DNA of 64,000 nt, from assembly GCF_964031085.1 (NCBI RefSeq), contig NZ_OZ035001.1, positions 124,001 to 188,000 on the forward strand, written 5' to 3'. Source of the stretch: Spiroplasma endosymbiont of Asaphidion curtum (GTDB lineage: Bacteria; Bacillota_I; Bacilli_A; Mycoplasmatales; Nriv7). Shown piece by piece: positions 29,219 to 41,784 of this stretch. The notes below the pieces were generated by a model. It was not told the origin of the DNA. It did no database searches and was given only the letters and a program-made list of their open reading frames with translations. How positions within the stretch are numbered: position 1 is the first letter of the stretch; each line of letters begins with the position of its first letter. The translations under genes were made by a program, and so were the position numbers.

Positions 29219-30701
29219 ATGTAAAAACCTTAGAAAATAAGCATTGATTAAACTTATTTACAACTCACAAAAATATGTACACCAACAAATGTGAACAATT
29301 AGCTAATGAATACAAAAAATTAGATGAATACTTATATAAATACCATTATCGGTTAAAACAAGGTTATAAAGTATTTCATTTTGCATGAAGAACAATTATT
29401 ACAATTTTTGGTGAAGTTATTTTTAAACGACGCCGATATAAATATTGAAATCAAAAATCAGGTAAATTTGAATATGTATGTTTATTAGATAAAGAAATTG
29501 GCTTATTGCCTAAACAACGCATTTATTTTGATGTTCAATTTAAAGTTTTAAGTCTTTTGGGTGATGGTAAACGCTATCGTGATATTTTAGATGCTCTAAA
29601 TCATTGTTATATTTCAAAAGCTAGTATTTCAAGTATTTTAAATAAATACGATATTGCCGAATATTTTCAACTAGCAGAAAAAGAAACTAAAACTAGAATT
29701 GATGTTAAAAATAAAGATTTATTCAATTAGATGAGACATTTTTAGCGACATTAGATCGGAAAGTTAAACAAGACCAAAGAATTCGTTTAGTTACTTTTCA
29801 TACCGGACATAAAGAAAAAAATTACAAAAATGCTCGTAGAGCGTTAGAAAATAAACGAGGTCATTTTCTAATGTTAAAAGTTGGTAAACGAATAAATACG
29901 ATGGATTATCGTGATTTATTAATTAGAGAATTACAAAAACATTATGTGAATATTAATTATGACAAAATAATTGTTTGTGGCGATGGCGCTACTTGAATTA
30001 GAGAAATTGCCAATAGTTTCGGTAATGTTAGATATATTTTAGATGGTTATCATGCTATTAAAAAATTAAAACAAACGGCATTTAATATTATTTTTGAAAA
30101 TCGCAAAGTAGCACTAAATAGTTGAATTAAATTATATAAGGATGGAAATCATCAAGAATTAATCAAAAACATTCGTAATGTTGTTAAAAATGAATTAAAT
30201 AAAGATATTAAAACAATTTTAAGAAAGGCGAGTAATTATTTCAGTAATAATAAGCATGGTATTCATCATCAAAATTTAGAATGAAATATCGGTTGTAGCA
30301 TTGAAAGTGATGTATCACATTTAATAAAACAACAATTAGGATATGGAGCAAAAATATATAATCATAAGAATTTAAATAACCTATTACATTTAAGAATGGC
30401 AAATTTAAACAAATTAAATGTATTGCATTATATTAATGAAAATATTAATTCAGAAATAGAAATCAGAAAAGAAATATATAAAACTTCATTATGAAATAAA
30501 TATAATAATAAAAATGATGATAGTTGAATTAATTATAAAGGTAATATTGTAACAAATAAATATAATAGACTTCTTGCATAACCTATTAAAATAATAAAAA
30601 TTTTAAATTTAACCACTTTAAAATAAACATTTTTCTAAAATCTAAAATAATTTTGATAACAATTAACTAGGTTATGCAAGAAGTCTAATAGATTTAAGTA
30701 A
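29219..30701 (+). pseudogene. ISLre2-family transposase, broken copy
   Basis: It is close to the intact copy at 12348-13730, but the first residues are missing and a 4-base deletion near 29722 (KDLFN followed by a stop) shifts the frame. A 120-bp MITE is inserted just before the last codons (30567-30686). The stop is at 30699-30701. It is inactive. Confidence 0.85.
30567..30686. repeat. 120-bp MITE with a third terminal-repeat type
   Basis: The ends read AGACTTCTTGCATAACCTA inward from both sides, a variant not matching element B exactly (CATAACCTA instead of CATTACTTA). It is flanked by the 3-bp duplication AAT. The interior is AT-rich and non-coding. No parent IS with this end is in the window. 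Confidence 0.8.
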
Positions 30702-30764
30702 GTAAAAATATAAAATTAATATATATTTAGTTAAAATTTAATAATAATTAATAATTTTTATTGT

Positions 30765-30908
30765 AGACTTGGTACATAACTATAACATTTTGCACCTACC
30801 AAACTATAAAATTCACTTTCATCTTTATATTTATCTAACATTTGTACTTCATCTAGAAAATAATATTATCAAAATAGTAGATAAAATTGAGGGTTATGTA
30901 CCAAGTCT
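30765..30908. repeat. 144-bp MITE of IS5-like element A (copy 2)
   Basis: The full copy has ends AGACTTGG and CCAAGTCT and target duplication TGT. It is inserted exactly at the promoter of the 147-bp repeat that follows. Comparison with the uninterrupted copy at 13774 shows the empty site. Confidence 0.88.
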
Positions 30909-31184
30909 TGTGTAAAAATTCAATAATATGATAAAATGGTAATGAATAAAAATGACAATAACAAGAAAGGTATGGTTAGTTTAGTAATTAAATAATATAA
31001 TTAGCTGATTGTTTTACTTCTTAAAAGCAATACCTAAGAAAACTAAACGCGACCCTAATGAAGCATTAGAATTGCTACAACTTGAACTTAGTGATTTTGC
31101 TATTAATTTTACGCATGTTGATTATTGAAGAATTTGTTCTCGAGTTAGTCAAGACATTGAATCTCGTAATATGTGAATTAAACA
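30908..31184 (+). pseudogene. 147-bp repeat copy 2 continuing into an unrecognised gene fragment
   Basis: Bases 30908-31054 repeat the promoter and mini-ORF unit. The +1 frame then stays open past the repeat boundary (AIPKKTKRDPNEALELLQL, later VDYWRICSRVSQDIESRN) until an IS5-like A fragment begins at about 31185. Joined with the mini-ORF by a single frameshift, it would be a protein with an N-terminal membrane segment (SLVIKNIISWLFYFF). The domain is unrecognised. Confidence 0.45.
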
Positions 31185-31966
31185 ATTGCAAAAAAATATA
31201 ATATTAGTCATGTTAGTTGTATTCGTAATATCTTTTGAGTTGAAAATATTCTAATAAAAAATAGTCACTTTCATATACCTGGCAAAAAGATATTATTGGA
31301 AAATAAGGGTACTAATAATAATTTATTAGCAATTGATGCTACAGAAATTCCAATTAGACTTGGTACATAACCCTCAATTTTATCTACTATTTTGATAATA
31401 TTATTTTCTAGATGAAGTACAAATGTTAGATAAATATAAAGATGAAAGTGAATTTTATAGTTTGGTAGGTGCAAAATGTTATAGTTATGTACCAAGTCTA
31501 TTGAAAGAATTAAAAAAAACTAAAATTATTATTTTCTGGTAAGAAAAGGCAACATTCATTAAAATCGCAAATAATTATTGATTTATTTAACAATAAAATT
31601 ATTTCAGTAGATTTTTGTTATGGCAGTATTCATGATTATAAGTTATTTTTAAAATCAAATACACTTATAAATCCAAAATTAGAATTAATTGCTGATTTAG
31701 GATATCAAGGTTTGCAAAATGTTCATAAAAATACATTATTGCCAATTAAAAAGAGTAAAAATAATCCTTTAAATCCAGATAAAAAGGAATATAATAGCTT
31801 TTTAAGTAAAGTTAGAATTGTCATTGAACATGTTTTTGCTAGATTAAAAAGATTTAAAATACTAGTTTATCGTTATCGCAATAAGATTAGAAGATTTGGA
31901 TTACGATTTAACTTAATTTCAGGAATATATAATTTTGAATTAAGCTAGTTATAGTGTACCAAGTCT
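31185..31966 (+). pseudogene. IS5-like element A, 5'-truncated copy with nested MITE
   Basis: The transposase resumes at QKNI, passes the first Asp (AIDATEIPIERIKK), the A8-C slippery site and the second Asp region (here ADLGYQG instead of ADSGYQG). It ends at SGIYNFELS. A 144-bp MITE interrupts it at 31356-31499. The right end reads TAGTGTACCAAGTCT, two bases shorter than usual. It lies right before the smc promoter. Confidence 0.85.
31356..31499. repeat. 144-bp MITE of IS5-like element A (copy 3), inside its parent element
   Basis: The target duplication is ATT (CCAATT before, ATTGAAAG after). The insertion splits the catalytic domain just after the first Asp motif. Confidence 0.88.
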
Positions 31967-32012
31967 ATAGTTAAAATATATTGTTATAATAAAATTTGTG
32001 AGGTAGATAAAT

Positions 32013-34952
32013 ATGGTGTTTTTAAAAAGATTAGAAGCTTATGGGTTTAAATCGTTTGCCAAGCCAACAAAAATAGTTTTTGAACACGGTATTATTGGTG
32101 TTGTTGGCCCTAATGGTTCTGGTAAATCTAATATTAATGATGCTATTCGCTGAGTATTGGGCGAACAATCAATTAAATCATTACGAGGTGATAATATCCA
32201 AGATATTATTTTTCAAGGTAGTAGTGAATATCCACAGTTAAATATGGCGGAAGTTAAATTAATTTTTAATAATAAAAAACGCATTTTTCCCATTGACTTT
32301 GATGAGGTAGAAATAACTAGAAGAGTTTATCGTGATAATAATGAAAATGAGTATTCAATTAATAAAAGTCGTAGCAGATTAAAAGATGTTCAAGAATTAG
32401 TATTGGGTACTGGTTTAAGTAAAGGGTCGTTAGCTATTATTAATCAAGGTAATGTAGCCAATTTTTCACAATTTAAACCAGAAGAAAGAAGATTATTATT
32501 TGAAGAAGCAGCTAATGTTTCTAAGTATAAAAAACGCAAATTAGAGTCAGTTCGGAAGTTAGAAAAAACTGAAGAAAATTTAGTTCGCATTAATGATATT
32601 ATTATTGAGATGGAAAGAAATATTAATTATTTGCGTCGTCAAGCTAAGAAAGCACAAGAGTATGTTATTAAAAAAGAACAATTAACAATTATTGAAGTGG
32701 CTATTTTAGTAAAAGATATTACTAGTCAGTATGAAGAACTTCGTGATTTACAATTAGAAATTAAAAGATATACTTCTCAAACCGAAGATTTGAGTGTTCA
32801 AATTACTAATTATGATAATAAAATTAATTTGTTGCAAGAAAATATTTTCACTATTGATAATAAAATGCAAGAGTTAGGACAACAATTAGATGATCATCTT
32901 AATCAATTAGAACTATTACAAAATGAAAAAATATCACAACAAAATGAAAAACAAGTTAATGGTAATAATCAAGTTCAAGATTTAGAACAAGATGCTAATA
33001 ATATTAATCAAGAAATTTTACAACAAACTAAATTAATTACTGAACAACAAAATATGATTGATGATTTTCAAAAACAAAGAATTTTATTAAATGAAGATTT
33101 AGAAGTTGCCGTTAAAAAGTATAATCTCTTAAATAAGGAAATTTATGAATTAAAAAGTAAACAGGATTATTTAATTGATTTGCAAAATAATAATACTTAT
33201 TATTATCACGGTGTTAAAACAATTTTAAATAATAGACTTCATTTAACAGGGGTTATTGATACTATTGATCGGTTAATTAATGTTCCTAGTATTTATCAAT
33301 TAGCTATTCAAGAAGCTTTATCTAGTAGTATGCAACATATTGTTGTTGAAAAGGATAGTGATGCTATTCGTGCAATTCAATTTTTAAAAGCTAATGAAGG
33401 TGGAATTGCAACATTTTTACCATTAAATAGTTTACGGATTCAAATGATTAATAATGAGGATTTATCATTATTAAAAACTCAAAAAGGTTTTATTGGTGTT
33501 GCTTATGAATTATTAACTACTAATGTTAAGTTTGAACCAGTAATGCGTTTTTTATTAGGAAGAATAATTATTGTTGAAAATTTAGCACAAGCAAATGAAA
33601 TAGCACATTTAACATATCGGAAGTATCATATTATTACTTTACAAGGTGATGTTATTCGTCCTGGAGGCAGTATTAGTGGTGGTCATAAAAGAGTTAAGCA
33701 GTTTTTATTTAATAATGAAGAGCAAGTTAATAGTTTAAAAACTAAAATTAGTGAATTAGAACAATTAGTTCAAACTTATTATCAAAAATGACAAAATATT
33801 AAAGAGAAACTAATAACATTAAATAATGAATTAGAACAAAAACAATTGCATTTAGGTAAGTTTCAACAAAGTAAACAAAGTAATGAACAAAAACAAAGAA
33901 TAATTCAACAGGAATATCAATATTTAACAAAGAAAAAAATGCGAGTTAGTAATAATTTCAATCAACCACTTGATGAACGACTAATGTTGGAAAATAAAAT
34001 TAGTAATTTAAAGTTAGAAAAATTAAAAATTACTGAACAACAACAAACACAAAGAACTTTACGAGAAACTTATAGTAATCAATTATATTCATTAACTTTA
34101 GAAATAAAAAAAATTCGTGCTGAATATAAAAATCAAGAGAAACTATTACAAGAATATAACTATCAAAAATTAGCAATTGATAATTGTTTACAACAAAATT
34201 TAGAAAGATTAGCTCAAGAATATCGTTTAACTTATGAATATGGTTATGAAAAGTATGGTCAAGATCCGATTGGTGATATTAAAAAAGTTCGTGAGCAAAT
34301 TATTTTATTACGCCAAGAATTACAAGATTTAGGGCCAGTAAATATTGATGCTATTTCTGAATATGAAACAATTAATGAACGATATCAATTTTTAAAAGCA
34401 CAAGAACAAGAATTAAATAATGGTAAAAAACAATTACTTAATGCTATTAAAGATATGGATGAAATTATGATAACTCGTTTTGATACGACCATTAAAGATA
34501 TTAATAAGGTTTTGCCAGAAACTTTTAAAGTTCTTTTTGCGGGGGGCACTGCTAGTTTAACATATACTGATCCTAATAATATTTTAGAAACCGGAATTGA
34601 TATTTTAGTAAATTTACCAGGAAAAACTATTACTAACTTGAATTTATTATCAGGTGGTGAGAAATCACTAGTAGCTTTAGCAGTGCTTTTTGCAATTTTA
34701 AAGGCGCGTCCTTTACCAATTGTTATTCTTGATGAAGTGGAAGCACCATTAGATGTTGCTAATGTTGAAAGATTTGCTAAGTATTTAAAGTCTTTTGCTA
34801 CCAAAACACAATTTATCGTTATTACGCATCGCCCAGGAACAATGGAAAACTGTGATACATTGTATGGCACAACAATGCAAAGTAAAGGCGTTACTAAAAT
34901 GGTTGCTATTAGATTAGAACAAGCAAAAAATTTAGTTACTTCTGCTAATTAA
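32013..34952 (+). CDS. smc: Chromosome partition protein SMC
   Basis: SMC is the ATPase of the condensin complex that compacts and segregates the chromosome. The 979 residues show Walker [20 protein letters not shown] at about 30 and two long coiled coils. Between them lies a hinge (about 400-520) with GGSISGGHK near its end. The C-terminal head has the LLSGGEKSL signature and Walker [13 protein letters not shown]. Three UGA-Trp codons are read through. The ribosome-binding site is GTGAGGTAG, and TATAAT at 31985-31990 is a likely -10 box. The truncated IS5-like A ends only 19 bases upstream of it and may have displaced the -35 region. Confidence 0.96.
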
Positions 34953-35018
34953 TTATTGTGTATTATTAATATGATAAGTGTAAAACATTAATGATTTAAT
35001 CCAATGGAGGTTATTAAA

Positions 35019-35684
35019 ATGTTAAGAACTAAATTTACTATTGAGATTGAACGCTTGAAAAATAATATTATTGAATTATTTAATTTAACAATGAAACAAC
35101 ATAAAGAAGTTATTAAGGCCTTAGAAGAAGAAAGTATTAGTAAATGCAAAATAATTGTTGCGAATGATAATAATATTAATAAATTTTATGCTGAAATTTT
35201 AGATAGTGCCATTTGAAGAATTGCTAAGCAACAACCAGTTGCTAGCGATTTACGCCATATTATTGGTTATATGTCAATTGCCAAAGAATTAGAAAGAATT
35301 TCTGATTATGCTCGTAACATTGCTAATTTTTTTTTAAAAGCTAAACCACCAGTTAAATATATTAAGTATATTGGTCAATTATCTAAAAAAGTTTTAAAAA
35401 TTATGCAGTTTATTATTAAAATTCTTGCTGATGAAACGCAATGAGGTAAGAAAATTATTCAAACTATTGTTAGTTTAGATGATATTGTTGATACTGAATA
35501 TAATGATATTAATACTTTGTTAATTGATTTAGTTTTAGATAATGTTACTGAAGATAAAATATGAATTTATACAGGAATTATGCAACAATTAAAATATTTA
35601 GAGCGAGCTGGTGATCATTTAGTTAATATTGCTGAAACCTTACTATTTATTTCTCAAGGAACTCATTATGAATCAGGAAGATAG
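35019..35684 (+). CDS. phoU: PhoU-family phosphate-transport regulator
   Basis: The 221 residues form two PhoU three-helix repeats with the typical metal-binding motifs: VASDLRHIIGYMSIAKELERISDYARNI split across the first repeat, and LKYLERAGDHLVNIAE in the second. PhoU modulates the Pst phosphate transporter and phosphate signalling. GGAGG lies 9 bases before the ATG at 35019; an earlier in-frame ATG overlaps that site and is less likely. It follows smc by 66 bases. No pst genes are in the window. It is followed by a strong terminator. Confidence 0.92.
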
Positions 35685-35703
35685 TATCAGAACAAGTTAT
35701 TGT

Positions 35704-35736
35704 AATAATTACAAATATTTGTAATTATATTTTTAT
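35704..35736 (+). terminator. Terminator after phoU
   Basis: A perfect 22-base palindrome (TAATTACAAATATTTGTAATTA, 35706-35727) is followed by a T-run. The rest of the gap to 35941 is AT-rich with no gene or structure that I can support. Confidence 0.75.
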
Positions 35737-35941
35737 TTATATAAGAAATTATAAAAGTTTTAGTAATAAAGCATTTAGAAAGAACTTATATAAAATTTAT
35801 TATAGTTAATGAATTAACAAAGTATTAATATTGTTATTTTTAAAATATCTAGTAATTTTTATTAATACTTGCGATTGAAATGAAGTAGTTTGAAAATATT
35901 ATTATTTAATTAAAATTTCGTTAATTATATTAATTTTAAAT

Positions 35942-36994
35942 AGACTTGGTACATAACCCTCAATTTTATCTACTATTTTGATAATATTATTTTCTAGATG
36001 AAGTACAAATGTTAGATAAATATAAAGATGAAAGTGAATTTTATAGTCTAATAGGCATAAAATATAAAACTTTCATGAAAATGGTAGAAATTTTAAAAGA
36101 AGCTGAAGCTAAACAAAAACAAATTGGTGGTAGACCAAATAAATTATCAATAGAGCAAAGATTACTTATGAGTTTAGAATACTGAAAAGAATATAGTACA
36201 TATCGTATTATTGCAAAAAAATATAATATTAGTCATGTTAGTTGTATTCGTAATATCTTTTGAGTTGAAAATACTCTAATAAAAAATAGTCACTTTCATA
36301 TACCTGGCAAAAGGATATTATTGGAAAATAAGGGTACTAATAATAATTTATTAGCAATTGATGCTACAGAAATTCCAATTGAAAGAATTAAAAAAAACTA
36401 AAATTATTATTTTCTGGTAAGAAAAGGCAACATTAGATTTGATACATAACTATAACATTTTGCACCTACCAAACTATAAAATTCACTTTCATCTTTATAT
36501 TTATCTAACATTTGTACTTCATCTAGAAAATAATATTATCAAAATAGTAGATAAAATTGAGGGTTATGTACCAAGTCTATTCATTAAAATCGCAAATAAT
36601 TATTGATTTATTTAACAATAAAATTATTTCAGTAGATTTTTGTTATGGCAGTATTCATGATTATAAGTTATTTTTAAAATCAAATACACTTATAAATCCA
36701 AAATTAGAATTAATTGCTGATTCAGGATATCAAGGTTTGCAAAATGTTCATAAAAATAGATTATTGCCAATTAAAAAGAGTAAAAATAATCCTTTAAATC
36801 CAGATAAAAAGGAATATAATAGCTTTTTAAGTAAAGTTAGAATTGCCATTGAACATGTTTTTGCTAGATTAAAAAGATTTAAAATACTAGTTTATCGTTA
36901 TCGCAATAAGATTAGAAGATTTGGATTACGATTTAACTTAATTTCAGGAATATATAATTTTGAATTAAGCTAGTTATAGTTATGTACCAAGTCT
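35942..36994 (+). mobile_element. IS5-like element A, full length but split by a MITE
   Basis: Terminal repeats begin AGACTTGGTACATAAC at the left and end GTTATGTACCAAGTCT at the right. The transposase starts at 36009 (MLDKYKDESEFYSL) and carries a helix-turn-helix region and AIDATEIPIE. It runs in frame 0 to a stop at 36399-36401 immediately after A8-C. Reading -1 at AAAAAAC gives KLKLLFSGKKRQH. It is then interrupted by a MITE at 36435-36578 before the part with IADSGYQGL and the C-terminus. This is the best template for the family, although this copy is dead. Confidence 0.85.
36435..36578. repeat. 144-bp MITE of IS5-like element A (copy 4), inside its parent element
   Basis: The target duplication is ATT (AACATT before, ATTCATT after). 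The left end has diverged slightly (AGATTTGATACATAAC). Confidence 0.88.
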
Positions 36995-37146
36995 AGTAAA
37001 GAAAAATGTCTTTTTTGTTTATAGAAGGAGACATTTTATTTTTTAAAAATTAATATAAAATGTTTAGAAAATAATCTAGAATAGAAATTTATTTCAGATT
37101 GTTAATGATAATATTAATTTATAAAATTAAAAAAAGGGTTTAACTA

Positions 37147-38634
37147 ATGTCATTTATAATTCAATGTCCACATTGTCATCAAGAAATTACCGAAAAAGAT
37201 TTTGAAAAGAGTCATCAAGCAATATCACATTTACAACAATTTTTTGATCGTAAGCAACAAGAATATGTTAGTAAGTTAAAACTTCAATTAAAGGATAGTT
37301 TTGAAAAAGAAAAACAAAAAAACATTAATATTTCACTAATTGAAAAAGAAAAAGAGTTAAATGAAAAACATCAACAAACTTTAGATAATTTAAAACAACA
37401 ATTAAATGAGGCTAACAGCAATTTAAAATCCCAAGAAGAAAGAAAAAACGCTGATATTAAAGCTTCTGTTTTTGAGCAAAAAAGCAATATTGAAAAAGAA
37501 AAACAAAAAGAAATTGATGAAATTAATGATACTTATCAAAAGAAAATTGATGAGTTAAAATCTGAAATAAAAGATTTAAATATTAAAGAAAAAATTAATG
37601 AATCTCAACTGGAACAATTGCTTACAAAAAAAGAACTTGAAATTACTAAAAATAAGCAACAGGAAATTGATTTATTAAAGGATAAAATTAGTATTTTAGA
37701 AACCGAAAAGAAAACAAAGGAAGCAGATATTAAGGTTATTTTGGTTGAAAAAGAAAAAGAGTGAAGTAATTTACAACAAAATAAGTTGGATACTTTAAAT
37801 AAAGAGTATCAGAAAAATATTAATGATTTACAAGAGAAAAATCATCAATTAGATATATTAGTTAAAAATAATGAATCTAATGTCAAAACATTAGTAGCAG
37901 AAACTAAAAATGAAATTATTAATTCTAAACAAGAAGAAATTAATAAGTTAATTGATGAAACAACTGAATTAAAACTTAAATTAGAACAAGGGCGAAATAT
38001 TAGAACAGGAATTTTAGGAGCTAATTTAGAAAATGATTTTGCAGGTAAAATGCCATCGTTTTTCCCAAATGACCATTTTGAAAAAACAACTAAAACCATT
38101 AATGGTAAAAAACCTGATTTTAGGTTAGGAGTTTTGAATGATGAAGAAGATAATAAAGTAGTTGGTAATATCTTATTTGAATTAAAAAATCAAGAAAAAT
38201 TAGATAGTAAATGGGAGGAAAAATTAGCAATTGAATTAAAAGAATGAAATGCTAAGTTTGGCATTATTGTTTGAACTTATGCTAAAGCACCATTTAGTCG
38301 TTCTTCAAAATATCGTGATATTTTTATTATTAATACTGACCTTGAAATTATTGCATTAATTGTTAATATTTTAAAATTTTTAATTAAAAAAGAATTTGCT
38401 TTATCATCACAATCTTCAACTAATAAAAATGATCAGGAATTTAAAGAACGCTTTAATAATTGATTACAAGATGAATTTAGTTCTTTAATTGGTAAAGCGA
38501 TGCAAGAGTTTGCTAAGTTTGATAAGAATATTCAACAAATTCAAAATTCTAATGAGAAATTAAAAACTGTTAAAGAGAACTTACAAGAAATATTAATTGC
38601 TAAAATTGAGGTTTCTTTAAAAAAATTATTGTAG
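37147..38634 (+). CDS. DUF2130 / RmuC-like coiled-coil protein
   Basis: The N-terminus carries a short zinc-binding-like CPHCHQ motif (residues 5-11). About 250 residues of coiled coil rich in Glu, Lys and Gln follow. The C-terminal globular domain has ILGANLENDFAGKMPSFFP, DFRLGV, GNILFELKNQ and later NAKFGIIVWTYAKAPF, where the D...E.K pattern resembles a PD-(D/E)XK nuclease fold. This matches the DUF2130 family, whose role is unproven. It is 495 residues long with several UGA-Trp codons. It stands alone between an IS5-like element and a terminator. Confidence 0.8.
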
Positions 38635-38645
38635 TTTTAAAAGAC

Positions 38646-38678
38646 TTCTTGTTGTTAAAACAACAACAAGAATTTTTT
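38646..38678 (+). terminator. Terminator after the DUF2130 gene
   Basis: An 11-bp stem TTCTTGTTGTT / AACAACAAGAA with loop AAAAC is followed by six T. Confidence 0.88.
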
Positions 38679-38750
38679 ATTGAAAAATTTTTAATTTTTA
38701 TAAATAACTAGTAAAATTAGTAGTGAAAGTAAGTCTAAGGAGAGAAATGT

Positions 38751-40028
38751 ATGGAATATAAAGCCCCCAGAGGTACTAATGATATTTTACCAATCCAAAG
38801 TAAACAACGATATCAATTACAACAAATTTTACGAGATATTGTTAAAAAATATAATTATGAAGAAATTAGTACGCCGATATTTGAACAGTATGAATTATTT
38901 CAAAGAACTGTTGGTGTTAATAGCGATATTGTTAGTAAAGAAATGTTTAACTTTCAAGATAAAAAAGGTCGTGAATTAGCACTTCGCCCTGAAAATACAG
39001 CGCCAATTGTTAGAGCAGTAATTGAAAATAAGTTAATTGATGCTTTAGGATTACCTTTAAAATTATTTTACTATGGAGATATGTTTCGTTATGAGCGACC
39101 ACAACGAGGGCGTCAAAGACAATTTACGCAATTTGGTGTGGAAGTTTTTGGCAAAAAAACTATTTATTTAGATGCTGAAATTATTTGTTTAGCAATGGAT
39201 ATTGTTAGATCTTTAAAGATTAATAATATTATTCTTAAAATAAATTTTTTAGGAGCAAAAGCAACTCAAAATAAATATCAACAAATTTTAAAAACATTTT
39301 TACAAGATATAAGCACAACATTATGTGCGGATTGTCAAAGAAGGATTACTAAAAATACCTTGCGAGTATTAGATTGTAAAATTGATCAAAATATTAAAAA
39401 TTTACCAATAATTAGTGAAACTTATTCTCTCGAAGAAAAAGAATATTTTACAAGGTTAATAAAGTTATTGGATAATTTAAAAGTTAAATATGAGATTGAT
39501 AGTAAATTAGTTCGTGGTTTAGACTATTATAATGATACTGTTTTTGAAATTATTAGTTTAGAGAAGGGTGTTGAAGGACAGAATACATTAATTGGCGGCG
39601 GTCGTTATGATAATTTAGTTGAGGAATTATCAAAAAAACAAAAATCAGTTCCAGCAATTGGTTTTGCAATTGGGATTGAAAGATTACTTAATGCTATTGA
39701 AAATCATTCAGACTTTATTAAAAAAATGCCTCCATTGGTTGATGTATACATTATTGCTTTAACTGCTACCGGTTATGAATTAGCAACTAATGTATTATTA
39801 ACTTTAAGAAGTAATAATTTTATTAGTGATATGGATTATGAACAAAGGAATATTAAGTCTCAGTTTAATGTTGTTTCTAAATTAGATTGTCGTTTTGTTA
39901 TTATTATTGGTGATAGCGAAGTTAAAGAAAATAATTTAACTATTAAAAATCAGCAAACTAAGGTAGAAGAAAAGATTAGCATTAATGAATTAATTAATTA
40001 TTTGAATGCAAATAAGGGAGATAAATAA
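38751..40028 (+). CDS. hisS: Histidyl-tRNA synthetase
   Basis: This enzyme charges tRNA-His. The 425 residues contain class II motif 1 around YEEISTPIFEQYELFQRTVG. Motif 2 is FRYERPQRGRQRQFTQFGVE. The histidine-binding signature is LVRGLDYYNDTVFEI, and motif 3 is AIGFAIGIERLL. A C-terminal anticodon-binding domain completes the protein. AAGGAGAG precedes the ATG. The stop overlaps the aspS start by one base (TAATG), so the two synthetases are translationally coupled, the usual arrangement in Firmicutes and mollicutes. Confidence 0.96.
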   Translation: MEYKAPRGTNDILPIQSKQRYQLQQILRDIVKKYNYEEISTPIFEQYELFQRTVGVNSDIVSKEMFNFQDKKGRELALRPENTAPIVRAVIENKLIDALGLPLKLFYYGDMFRYERPQRGRQRQFTQFGVEVFGKKTIYLDAEIICLAMDIVRSLKINNIILKINFLGAKATQNKYQQILKTFLQDISTTLCADCQRRITKNTLRVLDCKIDQNIKNLPIISETYSLEEKEYFTRLIKLLDNLKVKYEIDSKLVRGLDYYNDTVFEIISLEKGVEGQNTLIGGGRYDNLVEELSKKQKSVPAIGFAIGIERLLNAIENHSDFIKKMPPLVDVYIIALTATGYELATNVLLTLRSNNFISDMDYEQRNIKSQFNVVSKLDCRFVIIIGDSEVKENNLTIKNQQTKVEEKISINELINYLNANKGDK

Positions 40029-41716
40029 TGAGAAGTCATAATTGTGGTGAATTAAGAGAAAAAAATGTTAATTTAGAAGTTAACCTTTGTGGTTGAGTTC
40101 ATACAATTCGTAAACTTAATAATTTAATATTTTTAGATTTACGCGATCGTTATGGAATGACGCAAATTATAATTAATAGTGAAAATCCTAACTATGCTCT
40201 TGCTAAAAGTTTAAGCACTGATGATGTTATTAAAGTTGATGGTATGGTAGTACTTCGTAAATCTAAAAATAATAATTTATCAACAGGAAATATTGAAATT
40301 ATTTGTACTAATTTAGAGTTAATAAATAAATCACAAGTATCACCATTAGATAATGAAAGTTTAGAGGAAACGCGTTTAGAATACCGATTTTTAGATTTAC
40401 GGAGACAAGTAATGCAAGATAAAATAATTTTGCGCCATCAAGTTATGCAAATAATGCGTAATTTTTTAAATAATAATAATTTTTTAGAAATTGAAACGCC
40501 AATTTTAGCAAGCACAACTCCTGAAGGAGCAAGAGACTATTTAGTTCCGGCAAGAAATCAAAAAGGACATTTTTATGCATTACCACAATCACCACAAATA
40601 TTTAAGCAATTATTAATGGTTGGTGGTTATGATCGCTATTATCAAATCGCTCGTTGTTTTCGTGATGAAGATTTAAGAAGTGATCGCCAACCAGAATTTA
40701 GTCAATTAGATTTAGAAATGAGTTTTATTGAACAAAATGATATTATTAGTCTTTTAGAGCAAATGATGCAGGAAATAATGTTAAAAACTAAAAACATTAA
40801 ACTAAAAATACCTTTTTTACAATTAGATTATGAAGTGGCAATTGATTTATATGGTAGTGATAAACCAGATTTACGATATGATTTAAAACTTATTGACCTT
40901 AGTTTAATGAATACTAGTACTAGTGAAAAGAAAACTACTAAAGCAATTGTTGTTTCTCAGTTATTAACTGATTTACAATTAGCAGACCTAAAAGTTATTG
41001 TTAGTCAATATCAGGCGGGACAGTTAGAATATATTACTTATGACAATAAAGTTATTGTTTCAGAGTTATTAACTAATAAAGCTGAAGATATCATTAATCA
41101 TTTAGCAATTAGTAATCAAGCAACAGTTTTAATGATTACAAATGATTATGAATTGGCTTGCAATACAATGGGAGCAATAAGACAAGTTATTATTAAACAA
41201 TTAAATCTTATTGCTAATGAAGATTATCAATTTTTATGAGTAGTAAATTGACCATTATTTGCTTATGATAATGAAAGCAAAAAATTTGTTGCTGCTCATC
41301 ATCCATTTACGCGTCCTAATATTAAAGATGAAATTGATTTTACTAGTAATCCGATGCTAGTCAAGTCTCAGGCTTATGATTTAGTATTGAATGGTTATGA
41401 AGTTGGTGGTGGTTCAATGAGAATTCATAGTCTTGAAATGCAACAAAAAATGTTAGAGTTTTTACAAGTTTCTGTTGAAGAACAAAAGGAAAAATTTGGT
41501 TTTCTTTTGAATGCTTTATCCTATGGAGCACCAATTCATGGTGGCATTGCTTTAGGATTAGATCGTTTAATAATGTTATTAAGTAATAGTCATAGTATTC
41601 GTGATGTGATTGCTTTTCCTAAGAATACTAAGGGTAGTGATATGTTAACGCATGCTCCTAGTGTTGTTAAACAAGAACAATTGGACATTTTGGGGTTAAA
41701 TGTGGTAAATAGTTAG
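40028..41716 (+). CDS. aspS: Aspartyl-tRNA synthetase
   Basis: The 562 residues have an N-terminal OB-fold ([20 protein letters not shown]), class II motif 2 ([19 protein letters not shown]), the bacterial-type GAD insertion domain and motif 3 ([15 protein letters not shown]). The insertion domain marks it as a bacterial AspRS rather than the archaeal type. It starts one base within the hisS stop. It charges tRNA-Asp; because asnS is also present, it need not be non-discriminating. Confidence 0.96.
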
Positions 41717-41784
41717 TAAAATATAGGTATTTTATGGAAAATATATTAAAATAAGTATGGTGAAAAGTAACAAGGAGGAATAAT

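Noticed and set aside
34385-34870. 161-codon minus-strand frame in smc
   Set aside because: It is the complement of the conserved SMC C-terminal ATPase head.
38650-38750. T-box riboswitch before hisS
   Set aside because: The leader is only about 70 bases after a terminator and has no T-box or specifier stem.
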